A stretch of DNA of 49,493 bases from Diphasiastrum complanatum (Eukaryota > Streptophyta > Lycopodiopsida > Lycopodiales > Lycopodiaceae): the NCBI GenBank assembly GCA_029204225.1, contig CM055100.1, forward strand, positions 45,990,347 to 46,039,839, given 5' to 3'. Shown here piece by piece: positions 40,040 to 49,493 of the stretch. Every line of letters starts with the position of its first letter. Position 1 is the stretch's first letter. The notes beneath the pieces were generated by a model. That model ran no database searches and had not been told where the DNA came from. It worked only from the letters and a program-made list of their open reading frames with translations. The translations under genes and the position numbers were made by a program.

Positions 40040-41885
40040 CTCCTCCTCAAATCTAGCCTTGGAGATCACAACGCTTTTATCAATAACTCCAATTGAAGAT
40101 CTGAGCTTGACAAATGAATCTTTAGGTAAAGGTTTAGTAAACAAATCAGCCAAGCAACTTGATGATGGCACGTGTTGGAGCTTGATCTCTTTAGCTTGCA
40201 CTTTTTCCCTCATGAAATGATGAGCAATTTCGATGTGTTTGCTCCTTGCATGGAATGTAGGATTAGTTGCAAGTGATTGGGCTGATTGGTTGTCACAATA
40301 GATGATAGGGATCTCCTCCTCCATGACATGAAGCTCCACCAATAGCCTTTTGAGCCACAAGACCTCCTTGCATGTTGATGTCAAGGCCTTGTATTCGGAT
40401 TCTGTGGAAGATAGGGAGATGGTATCTTGCTTTTTGGAAATCCATGATACTACTCCATCACATAGAAAGGTGGCAAAGGCACTTGTTGATCTTCTATCCA
40501 CTTTGTCACCTGCAAAATCCAAGTCACTATAGGCTCTTTAGCCAAGATTAGTTCCTCTATACAAAATACCAAAATTCTTAGTGAATGAAATGTATCTAAG
40601 AATTCTTTTGGCCATCTTCCAATGTGAAACTAGAGGACTTTTCATGAATTGGCTTAACTTTCCAAAACTATAACTAAGATCAGGTCTAGTTATAGCTAAA
40701 TATATCAAGGAGCCAATAAGCCTTCTATATAATGTGATGTCCTCAAAGGATGCTTCATCACAACCAATAGATGCTTTTACATGTTGCTCCATTGGTGTCT
40801 CAATGCCTTTACATTTCTTCATTCTAAATCTATCTAGGATGGATGTAGCATATTTAGATTGACAAATGAAGCTAAAATCACATCCTCTAATAACCTCTAT
40901 TCCAAGAATGAGCTCAATAGGCCGAGATCTACCATCTTAAACTCTTTTGCTAAAGCAATTTTTACATCTCTAATTCCATCTAGATCATTACCACTCAAGA
41001 TAATGTCATCTACATACAAATGAAGAATAATGATCATGCCATCATGAAAACTTATATACAATGATGGATCATAGGAACTCATTACAAAATTTATGGAAAT
41101 GAGAAAAGAGTTTAGCCTAGAGTACCATGCTCTAGGTGCTTGCTTGAGCCCATAAAGGCTCTTCTTCAAAAAACACACCTTTTCTTCATGCTTTGCCTTG
41201 ATGAAGCCCTCGGGTTGCCTCATGTAGATCTCTTCCTCCAAATAACCATTGAGGAATGCATTTGTGAAGTCAGGTTGGAATAGCTCCCAATTGAAGGTTG
41301 TAGCAAGACTAATGATCAACCTGATAGTAACAAGCTTAGCCACAGGAGCAAAAGTCTCATCATAATCAATGCCTTTGGTTTGTAAAAAACCTTTGGCAAC
41401 AAGCCTAGATTTATGCTTGCTTATTGATCCATCTTGATTATATTTCAATCTAAACACCCACTTGCAATCAAGAGGTTTCTTCCCTTGAGAAAGATCCACA
41501 AGATCCCAAGTATGATACGAGCATCATACTCTACTTGCATAGCATCCATCCAAGTTTTAGACTTACAAGCATCTTCATAGCATGTTGGCTCATCTAACAT
41601 TGAAGTAAGAAAGGTGTAAGATGTGAAAGATGATGAGCCTTCCCTTTGATCACCTTGGCCATAATAGGTGAGCCTCAATGGCTCGGATCTTGCCCTTGTA
41701 GATCTTCTTGGAGTTCTTGGAGTTCTTGGAGTTCTTGCATCTTGAGGTGGATCCTCAAGTTCTTCTTCACTTGGAAGCTCCTCCTCCATCCTAGCATGAT
41801 CCTTGGCATCAATATGATTAGTAGCATTATCATCCAAATCACAAGCATGTCCTTCATAAAAAATAACATCCCTACTCACTATCAC
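40040..41885 (-). pseudogene. Element H, reverse transcriptase and RNase H
   Basis: A linker frame (41885-41445) with the repeated RTPRTPRTPRR ends in the EAM-like start of RT. RT proper is in 41499-40897: CKWVFRLKYNQDGSIS, SRLVAKGFLQ, FLNGYLEEEIYM, SLYGLKQAPRAW and the catalytic YVDD (LHLYVDDIILSG), then MVDLGLLSSFLE. Frame 40822-40538 carries the region up to RNase H (GSLIYLAITRPDLSY). RNase H follows in 40522-40001: MDFAGDKVDRRSTSAF, SSTESEYKAL, CDNQSAQSLA, KHIEIAHHF, ADLFTKPLP. At least four breaks interrupt the frame. Confidence 0.92.
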
Positions 41886-43158
41886 CTTGCTAGTGATGGA
41901 TTGAAGACTTTATAACCTTTGCTATTCTCACCATATCCCACAAAGATGCCTTTGATGGATGTTGCATCATCCTTCCTTCTCTTATCCAAGGATTGGTGTA
42001 CATAGCAAGTGGATCCAAAAACTTTGAGATCCTTGAGATTGGGCTTCTCTCCAAATAGAGCTTCAAATGGTGTGATTCCTCCAATGGCTTGGTTTGGCAA
42101 CCTATTGCACAAATAGTTAGCACAAGTTATTGCTTCACCCCAAAATGGTTTGGATAGAGAAGCATCTAGCCTTAAGGCCTTAGCACACTCACAAAGAGAT
42201 CTATTTCTTCTCTCACTCACTCCATTTTGTTGAGGGGTGTATGGACATGACAACTCCTTCTTTATGTCATTAGAACTACAAAAGTCAATCATCTTATGGG
42301 AGATATATTCACCTCCATTATCACTCCTTAATACCTAAATTTTGGTACTAAGTTAATTTTTTTTACCAAAGTCTTGAACTTTACAAAAGAATCAAACACC
42401 ATAGATTTGCTAGAGAAGAGGTACATCCAACAAAATCTAGAATAGTCACCAATGAAGATTACATAGTACTTGGCACCACCATTAGATTCATGTGAAAAGC
42501 TATGAACATCCGAATGGATGAGTTCAAGAGGAGAGCTTGATATTGATGTAGATCTTGAGAAGGGTCGTTTGTGAGCCTTTGAGAGGCTGCATGCTTCACA
42601 TCTCTTCCCACACTTTGACAAATGCTTGGGGAGTCCAACTGCAAGCTTCTTTGCAACCATAGATTCCATGGCTTTGTAGTTGGGGTGGCCCAACCTTTTG
42701 TGCCATAGTTCCACCTTTGATAACTCCACCTTTGCCAAGTTAACCCTCTCCACTACAATATTAGCATCAAGCTTAAACAATCTATCTTGCTTAAAGCCTT
42801 TGGCTATACATTCATCATTTCTAAGGATGGAACAAACTCCATGCTTAAATTGTACATCTAGGCCATTATCCATTAACTAGCCAACACTAAGCAAATTCTT
42901 GGTTAACTTAGGAACATAAAGAACATTATCAAGATTCATCCTTTTGGATGATCCCACATACAAGGGAATTGTTCCTATTCCACTTATCTTACATTCTTGA
43001 CTACTTGCAGTATAGATTGATCTATGTAAATCATTGTAAGAAAGTAAGGTGGAGAATATGTCCTTTTGATATGTCATGTGGGAACTTGCCCCACTATCAA
43101 TCCACCAAGAATCATTGGTGTTGCTCTTGGATGATGGTGGTTTGCTGGAAACCATCAA
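41886..43158 (-). pseudogene. Element H, protease and integrase
   Basis: The retropepsin site WWIDSGASSHMTYQ is in 43158-42877. The frame 42873-42328 has the pre-integrase zinc motif (LWHKRLGHPN ... CGKRCEAC) and the first catalytic Asp (LIHSDVHS). In 42292-41882 the last part of the core (SCPYTPQQNGVSERRNRS, with the catalytic Glu) and the C-terminal block (KVFGSTCYVH; GYGENSKGYKVF) follow. The second Asp lies in the broken part near 42320. Stops fall at about 42875 and 42328. Confidence 0.9.
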
Positions 43159-43830
43159 GGATGACTCTTCATCCTCCTCCTCCTCCTGATGTGCAATGTT
43201 GCTTTGTTTGCTCTCTTGTGCCTTCTTCTTCTTGAGACATTCTGATGCAAAATGTCCTTTCTTTCTACTAAAAAGACATTTGTACTTGGACTTGTCTTTG
43301 ATCTTGCCCTTTGAGCTTGAAGCCTCATCCTCCTCTTTGGTCTCCTTGAAGTGCTTCTTCTTGCCATTGGTCTTCTTCTTGCCTTTGAATGAGAAATTAG
43401 CTTTCTCATCACCATCCTGCAGAGAAAGCTAATTTCTCATCACCATTCTTGCATTGGTATGCAACATCCTACACTCTTCAGCTACTAATACACTGTGTAG
43501 CTTGTCTATAGTAGGCAAAGTGTCTTGGATTGCAAAGCTTTGGACCAAATTTGTAAAGCCACTCCCTAGACCATTGAGGACAATCTGAACAAGCTCACTA
43601 TCATGAATCTTCTCTCCAATGGAAGCTAAATCCCTATTGAGAGACTTGATTCTTAGCACATAATCTTGTGCACTCTCATCACTCCTCTTCATGCTTTGTA
43701 GAATCTAATTCCTAAGCATGAGAACCCTCGAAGTGTTACTAGACTCATAGATAGATTTTAAAGATTTCCAAGCCTCTTTAGCACTCTTACATGATGATAC
43801 TTCCCTTAAAAGATCATTGCTTACATTCAT
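43159..43830 (-). pseudogene. Element H, Gag (N-terminus deleted, knuckle defective)
   Basis: The first Met is at 43830 (MNVSNDLLREVSS). That point matches residue about 91 of the Gag of element C, so the first 60-90 residues are missing. SAKEAWKSLKSIYESSNTSRVL and a stop follow, then QSMKRSDESAQDYVLRIKSL, LVQIVLNGL and LPTIDKLHSVLVAEE (frame 43692-43429). A short direct duplication (AGAAAGCTAATTTCTCATCACCAT, about 43392-43446) shifts the frame. The knuckle reads CLFSRKKGHFASEC: the second Cys is Ser. Confidence 0.85.
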
Positions 43831-44034
43831 CTTAATACATTAAATGCTGGTTCAGAGATTCCCACACGTGTGAACAGTACGGATTTTGATCCTGAAAAAG
43901 TTTGGGATCAAATCCCTTCACCAAAACTTGGATACCAGCTCGCCCTTCCAATACTAGCTTTTTGCACCAAAACCTGCTAAAACTGGATTAGATTCAAACA
44001 CAGATCAATGGCCTTGTACTTGGCTCTGATACCA

Positions 44035-44713
44035 TGTGAAAAGTACAGTACTAAGAACCATAAATGGATCTTTGAATGATCCACAAGGTGATTGTATGCT
44101 TGTTAAACAATCTATCAGAAACTAGTCATCAGAAAACAAGATCTAGTTTAGCAGCTTGATAGGAAACAAGTAGAGACAATCAAAGCATTCATCAATTAGT
44201 ATAATCCAACTCCACACGTGTGGAAATAAGGCTATAGTACGGCCGGTAGACAGTGTTTACAAAGTGCCAAAGCTGGGTTTCATTGTAAATCAAGAGTAAT
44301 CACCATACAATGAGAGGAAACTCGAGTTTCTCCTTGAGGCTCCAAAAAGTTTCTATCTTCTCACTATGGAGAATGGGAATACATAGTAAAACACACTTCC
44401 TTTGCAAAGTTAGGTGAAAATCCAGCATGTAATAAGGAAGTAGACTCCACTTTCTTGCCCAAAAACCCTAGCCTAGATCCAAGAGTCATGCTTGGTAGGT
44501 GCATGGTAGGTACAAATCTCATCATAAATCATGGTCTAGATCCTACAAAGTAGGAATCACTACCAAATAGACACAACCACTCCTCTTGACTCGTGGTAAC
44601 CTACTTTAAGTGTGTATGTACAAGTGGCACTTTGGCCATTCAAGTAACCAACAAACAATATTGACAAAATGTACAATATTCTACATGGCTAGATTTGCCA
44701 ATGAAGGCAATTT
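44035..44713 (-). repeat. 5' LTR of element H (end truncated)
   Basis: Partner of 39350-40039. It stops at GGCAATTTTA instead of GGCAATTTTTTACA and runs straight into the Gag of gypsy I. CACACGTGTG is at 44213-44222. Confidence 0.9.
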
Positions 44714-45014
44714 TATGCCTTCTGATACAATCAGCACATTCGGCTACAAAGTCATATCAAAGTCGACATTCACTTTGAAAGTGAGTGATTTTTCCACATA
44801 CAAAATATCTCTTCTGAAGTGCTGAAGGGAAAATGGCATAACCATTTTGGTCGACTTGTGTAGGTTGCTCCTCTGAATAGTATTGGTCATTGGAATAAGA
44901 GGCAAATGCCTCATCTACGTATGTGACAAGAGGACCTTTATCATAAGTAGGTTCATAGGCTGGGGTGTCATAGGAGGTATTCTGTGTTGGATTATTCTCC
45001 TTCTTACCAATCAT
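44714..45014 (-). pseudogene. Gypsy element I, Gag middle part
   Basis: The frame 45014-44757 is Tyr/Asp/Gln-rich and ends in a zinc knuckle whose second Cys is retained (YFVCGKITHFQSEC), then a stop. In another frame AECADCIRRH matches the third cluster of the gag at 3871-4146 (AECPDCVRKH). It is cut by element H; the C-terminal Gag part is at 39349-39130. Confidence 0.7.
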
Positions 45015-45999
45015 TTAATCGGTTTTAATCTTCATCCATTGTTTATCCAATTCTGTGAATTTTCCCATGTGTTTACATGGTCTACAGAATTACAAGTGTT
45101 TTTCACAATCTGCAGAATTACACAGAGTTTAACGACAGTGTCACATTTTTCGCCTGACAGAAATCTCGTGTAAAAATGCAGTGTTGTCTTTTTCGCATTT
45201 TTTGCCTATCAAGAATCTCGTGTAAAAATGCAGTGTTGTCTTTTTCACATTTTTTGCCTGTCGAAAATCTCGTTCAAATATGCAGTGTCGCATTTTTTGC
45301 TTTTTCCAAAGAGCCTCAAATGTTAAGGAAATGACTCTAGCAAAGTGTGGGACAACCCTAAATGATATTTAAGGGCACCTTCAGCTTTTTCGGCATTTTG
45401 CGAAAAATCCGACAGTGTTGCATGTGGCTGTTTTGGTTCATTTCTATAGAGCTACAGCTTTGGTTCATTTATGTAGACAGAATGTTTACGGCCAATTTCA
45501 CCGCTTATCATCAATCAATGACAAGGACCGGATGGATGCCAGCGCATCACCAGCCAACTGGCGATCGTAATTGACGACCTAATTTCTTAGTATAAATAGT
45601 TGTTCATTTCATACAGCTGAATCAAATGAGCAATCATCGAAAATCAGAATTATCAGAAGCGTTTGAATAGTTAGCTCTCTCTCTCTCTCTCAAGCCTGTG
45701 AGCTTGAACACTCTTGAGCATTCTAGCTCACTTCTTAAAGTTGTTTAAGAGATTGCTATTGTGCTACTGCTCATCAACATTGCGCATTAATTCAGACTTT
45801 CATATTAGCCACTCAAAGATAGCATAGAGTACATGGCTTTGATCCGTAGCCTATTGTATTTATTTACTTCTGTTTCGTTTTGAATCAATATTATTCCTTA
45901 TTGCGTTCAGTTTCGTCTGAGACTATATGTGCTTCTGTATTTCTTCACGAATAAATGTTTAGACTAGATCAGATTCGTGATTTGATTTAGATTAATGTT
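45015..45999 (+). promoter_or_regulatory. LTR-like promoter region with tandem repeats
   Basis: AGTATAAATAG at about 45589-45599 is a strong plant TATA box, followed by a (CT)n tract at 45679-45694, as in retroelement leaders. Upstream, 45125-45305 holds three units of about 61 bp. A plus-strand LTR of unknown family is my preferred reading; neither end nor partner copy is visible, so a host promoter is not excluded. Confidence 0.4.
45125..45305 (+). repeat. Tandem repeat, about 61-bp period, three copies
   Basis: Each copy contains TGCAGTGTTGTCTTTTTCGC (or the close variants GACAGTGTCACATTTTTCGC and TGCAGTGTCGCATTTTTTGC), then TTTTTTGCCTATCAAGAATC, and ends CTCGTGTAAAAA. Confidence 0.8.
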
Positions 46000-46956
46000 G
46001 AGCAGAATGAATTGTAGAGGGTATGTTAGTAGATTGTAGATGATGACGAATCTGCACCCTGAAAATGCAAATTCTAGCCAGAACTCTGGTGACAAACTGA
46101 TAAAAGGTCTCTCGAACGATTCACGAAACTTTCACGAACTCAAATTATTTCTGTTCGAGAATAATTCGTGTTGGGTCAATCAGACTCTGTAATGCAACAA
46201 GACAGAACGAGACAAAATCTAGACGAAAACGAAACGAAGCAAAGCGAAACTTAAGTGAGCTCTGAAATTGATTTACGCTGGAAGCATAGAGACCACGAAA
46301 CGAAACATGAAGCGAACAAAATCAGTTCGTCAAGAATTCAAATATGACTGCTGGTCACTGCCGGCTATGTCATTCCTACAATCCTTCAGAGTGTAGTCAG
46401 ACACTGTTGATCTACGTTAACGAATTAATATGGCATTCAACAAATTAGACCAATGTGCGAAATTGAATAAACAAGCGAATCAGACACACAAATAATATCA
46501 GACAAAAATACATTCAAGATCATACAATCATACAAATTAACATGTGCATAACAGCTACAATATTATCTAATGATCTTCTGATTTTTTGAGCACTGCATGA
46601 CAGATCTACGCAGTGCATTGGCGTGAGAGAAATACAGTTCTCTCACGGATAATGTCTCACTTACTAGCGGACTTCTGGATCTATAGATCCTCTACAAAAT
46701 TGTCTCGCTCATAGGCGGACATGTATTCTGTATATTTTTGTCTTCTGTATATTGTATTATGCATCAAACAGAAAGTATATAGTTCGTGAACTTTTTCGTG
46801 TCGCATTGTGTAACTTTTAGATTAGAAAGATTAAACATCTACAACTAATTTCGAATTACAAGAGTGGCAGATTAGCCGCGATCTAGATTACTTCTGCTGA
46901 TGTCATGACATCTGATCAAATATGTGTACCCCATGGTACTTGGCTGATCTTCTTGG
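46000..46956 (-). repeat. Probable 3' LTR region of copia element K
   Basis: The region lies just downstream of the RNase H end of element K (minus strand), where its LTR is expected. It contains no ORF, is AT-rich and repeats CGAAACGAAAC-type words (about 46225-46310). I cannot set TG/CA ends or a polypurine tract. Confidence 0.4.
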
Positions 46957-48500
46957 TCAATTGAGGAACACGAATGATTTTGTGTCGTGTCGTGTCGAGT
47001 CGTGTCGTGTCGCCTTGTTTTTGTCAAAAATTTTAGAATTGCAAGCTAGCAAGGCTTTGACATTAGAAACATTTTGTCTCTTCAACTCTTTCTCAAAGCA
47101 TGATAGCTTGACGACTCCAAGACTGCTCCTCTGTTTTTTGAATAGACCTTTGTCTAAGGCCTTTGTGAAAATGTCAGCTACCATCTCCTTTGTTCCAATG
47201 AAGGTAGTCTGCAACATCTTCTTCCCAATCAGATCCCTTATCAAGTGGTACTTGATTGCAATGTGTTTCGTCCTTGAGTGAAACACAAGGTCTCTTGTCA
47301 GATGTATTGCAAATGTGTTGTCCATCTACAAAACCAGAGGCTCACTCCTCGATTCACCCAATTCGTCAATCTGCAACGTACTCTACTTCACAGGATGATT
47401 GAGCCACAATGGTCTGCTTCTTGCTGACCCAGAGAATTGCTGCTCCTGACGCAATGGTGCATCCTCCCGAGACAATTTTACAGTCGTCCTTGAGGGATGC
47501 CCATCTAGCATCACTGTAGGAAAGCATCTGAAACCCTACATCACGATAATAACACAAACCAAAATCTTTTGTTAATTGAAGATATTGCAAAATTTGTTTT
47601 GCAATCTTCCAATGTGTCGAGCCTGAATTTGTGCAGAATTGGCTCATCCTGAACACAGCATAAGCAATGTCAGGACATGTGTTATCTGCAAGGTACATCA
47701 ACGATTCTATCAATTTCTTGTACGGTGTGAGCTGCATCAATTTTCTCTCTTCTTCAGTCCTCGAACAAATTTCGTTCGTCAGTATGGTTCCTACAAGCAT
47801 TGGAGTATTCGCTCCTTTGCAATTCCGCATCCCGAAATCTTCTAAGATTTTTTGGGTATATCTGGACTGATGAAGATACAACTTACCTCCCTCATAGTCC
47901 CTGTCAATCTGTATGCCAAGGTAACACCTAGCTTTTCCCAGATCTACAATCTCGAAATGTTTCGAGATATCACTCTTCACTTCAGCAATAAGTCTCTCAC
48001 TCTTACAGAGTATGAGAGTGTCGTCCACATACACAGCCACAATAATGATCTTTCCATCTGTAATTCTTGAATCCCAAGGATTTCAGGGCTTGATCCTTCT
48101 TCTTGTACCATTGTTGAGCTGACTGCTTCAAACCATAAATACTCCTATGCATTATACATGCATAAGTAGGAAGTGAATTCGAGATATATCCTGAGGGTTG
48201 ATCCATGTAGACTTCCTCATTTAGATCACCATGCAAGAAGGCTGTCTTCTCGTCCACAATGTGAATCTTGAGGTCATAAGTAGCTGCATATACAAATAGT
48301 AAACGTAGGGATGAATGTTTCACGATAGGAGAGAAGGTCGCAGAATAGTCAATACCATATCTCTGAGAGAATCCCTTTGTTGCAAGTCTTGCCTTATACT
48401 TTGAGACATCTCCATCTGGTCCATACTTTAGCTTGTATACCCATTTGCATTTAACAGTCTTTCGCTTATCTAATAATGGTTGTAATGTCCATTTTCTCGT
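46957..48500 (-). pseudogene. Copia element K, reverse transcriptase and RNase H
   Basis: Frames 48323-48003, 48040-47366 and 47325-46957 together give RT from IHIVDEKTAFLHGDLNEEVY and SIYGLKQSAQQW, through the catalytic YVDD (MAVYVDDTLIL), IVDLGKARCYLGIQI and the block THWKIAKQILQYL, to RNase H (SYSDARWASLKDDCK, SSCEVEYVAD, then TRDLVFHSRTKHIAIKYH and VADIFTKALDKGLF). Frameshifts near 48030 and 47340 and stops break it. The 3' end runs into a TGTCG microsatellite. It is a different family from E and H. Confidence 0.88.
46981..47012 (+). repeat. TGTCG microsatellite
   Basis: GTGTC/TGTCG pentamer repeated about six times with one A for T change. On the minus strand it encodes the TRHDSTRHDT tail after the RNase H of element K. 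Confidence 0.85.
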
Positions 48501-49493
48501 TCATGGCTTGGATCCATTTGTCCTTCTCTGGACATTCAATTGTCTCCTCGAATCTTTGTGGTTCGCCACTAAATCCACAAAACTCTTCTGATGTAGAAGC
48601 AGAGCTGCTTGGCACGTATCTTGCTGGCGCTCTTCGTTGTCTTGTCGACCTCTAGGAGATCCTCCTGGAACTGCAATGCCTTTGCCTTTGTCTATTCTGC
48701 TAGGTCCGAAACCATCTTTGTTTACAGGTACTGTAGTAGAAGGTTGCCTCTCAAATCTTTTGTCTTCTGATTCATCACTCGAATGCGAAGCGACACAAAC
48801 ATTTTCATCTTCTTGTTCATCCTCTGCTCCCTCTGTCATGGTTGCAGATCATAGTACTGTCTTTCAAGAACTTCATAGCTGACAGGATCATCGTTGGCCA
48901 TCATTCTGCTCTCATCAAATCTGACATCCCTGACTGTCTTCACAATGTTCGTCTCTAGTATCTAGACTCTGTAGTATGACAAATTATTGTCATATCCTAC
49001 AAGATATCCTTGTTCAGATTTCTCATCAAAGCTTCTTTTGAAGCTTGTCAAAGAATATGTGCATAAGCTGCACAGCCAAAGATCTGATGTGAGTCAGATT
49101 GGGTTTTCTTCCCCACCATAATTCGTGTGGTGTCGTGTGAGGAACACCAGACTTTCATGCCCTGTTCTAAATGTATGCAGCTTTTAGCTATTGCTTCAGC
49201 CCACAGTACTCTTGAGCTTTCGAGTAGGCATCATGCATCTGGCAACTTCCAAAGGGTTTCCTATTCTTTCTTTTTGCAACGAGATGTATTCTCCACCTCG
49301 ATCTGTTCTGATCTGCTTCACTTTACTATCAGTGCATCTCTTTGCCCAATTCACATACTTACTGAATTTGTCAAATGCTTTTGATTATTGTGAATAAAAT
49401 ACACTCTGGCAAATTTACTATAATTATCAATAAAAGTAATGTAATATTTCGAGCCTCCTAATGAGATCACATTGAAAGGCCCATTGATGTCAG
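48501..49493 (-). pseudogene. Copia element K, integrase C-terminal half and linker (continues past the window)
   Basis: From the right edge down: the integrase core around its first catalytic region (DINGPFNVISLGGSKYYITF; FIDNYSKFARVYF), broken frames through the core with several stops, the C-terminal block (KKTQSDSHQIFGCAAYAH), then an acidic linker frame (48839-48501: TEGAEDEQEDENVCVASHSS) leading to RT. Gag and protease lie beyond the window. Confidence 0.75.

Larger units (their letters stand above)
39350..44713 (-). mobile_element. Copia element H (decayed, inserted in gypsy I)
   Basis: LTRs lie at 39350-40039 (690 bp) and 44035-44713 (slightly shortened). On the minus strand the right LTR is followed by TGGTATCAGAGCC (44034-44022), and the left is preceded by the polypurine tract TTTGAGGAGGAG (about 40041-40053). 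Gag, protease, integrase, RT and RNase H can all be found, but with stops and frameshifts. The leader plus Gag N-terminus are deleted, leaving 204 bp between primer site and first Met. The left flank is CTCGA (39345-39349); no matching repeat follows the right LTR because its last bases are gone. Confidence 0.92.

Noticed and set aside
45590-45760. Host gene start downstream of the TATA box
   Set aside because: No ORF with recognisable product follows; the CT-rich leader and surrounding elements favour an LTR.

Overview
The window reads as nuclear DNA of a land plant with a repeat-rich genome. The only convincing host gene is a plant-specific GT-3-type trihelix transcription factor (31088-32193, minus strand, one intron). 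Nearly everything else is LTR retrotransposon of the Ty1/copia and Ty3/gypsy orders, plus a truncated LINE and tRNA-derived SINE-like units. I cannot name the species. The repeat load and the mixture of families would suit a fern, conifer or other large-genome plant, but that is inference.

Bases 1-28000 are one nested pile. The oldest layer is copia element E (minus strand; gag, protease and integrase at 25531-27699, reverse transcriptase N-half at 12215-12963). Element F (12969-25525, TSD ACTGC), a large non-coding LTR element, interrupts E between integrase and RT. Chromovirus complex G (15918-23392, TSD TTGCG) sits inside F. G has lost gag, carries one in-frame stop, and ends in an extra partial LTR plus leader left by a deletion with 4 bp of microhomology. 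A second copia-type element (A/B, TSD CAAAG) interrupts the RT of E. Its 5' LTR lies on the minus strand (12214 to 5949), but its 3' LTR lies on the plus strand (618-1449) and is followed by the rest of E's RT (1455-2060), also on the plus strand. This is the signature of an inversion with one breakpoint inside A/B. The youngest layer is element C (6140-11568, TSD TGAAA), inserted in the A/B 5' LTR. C has nearly identical 647-bp LTRs and one intact 1004-codon ORF that starts as a copia Gag and continues for about 725 residues with no recognisable pol domain.

Bases 28000-33500 are the host island. It holds an old copia fragment, about 1.6 kb with nothing recognised, two tandem arrays of SINE-like units, the trihelix gene, a three-copy tandem repeat just upstream of it and a cluster of GGATAAA motifs.

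Bases 33500-49493 are again mobile DNA: a diverged direct repeat flanking a 5'-truncated LINE; an LTR, PBS and gag start of a gypsy element on the plus strand (J) abutting gypsy protease/RT on the minus strand (I); decayed copia element H (39350-44713) inserted in I; an LTR-like promoter region; and the 3' half of copia element K running off the right edge.

The most unusual content is the intact Gag-plus-unknown ORF of element C; the F/G pair, in which a non-coding element and a gag-less chromovirus share a leader with five small hairpins, LTR blocks and a 3' motif; and a CACACGTGTG palindrome that recurs in LTRs or leaders of three copia families.
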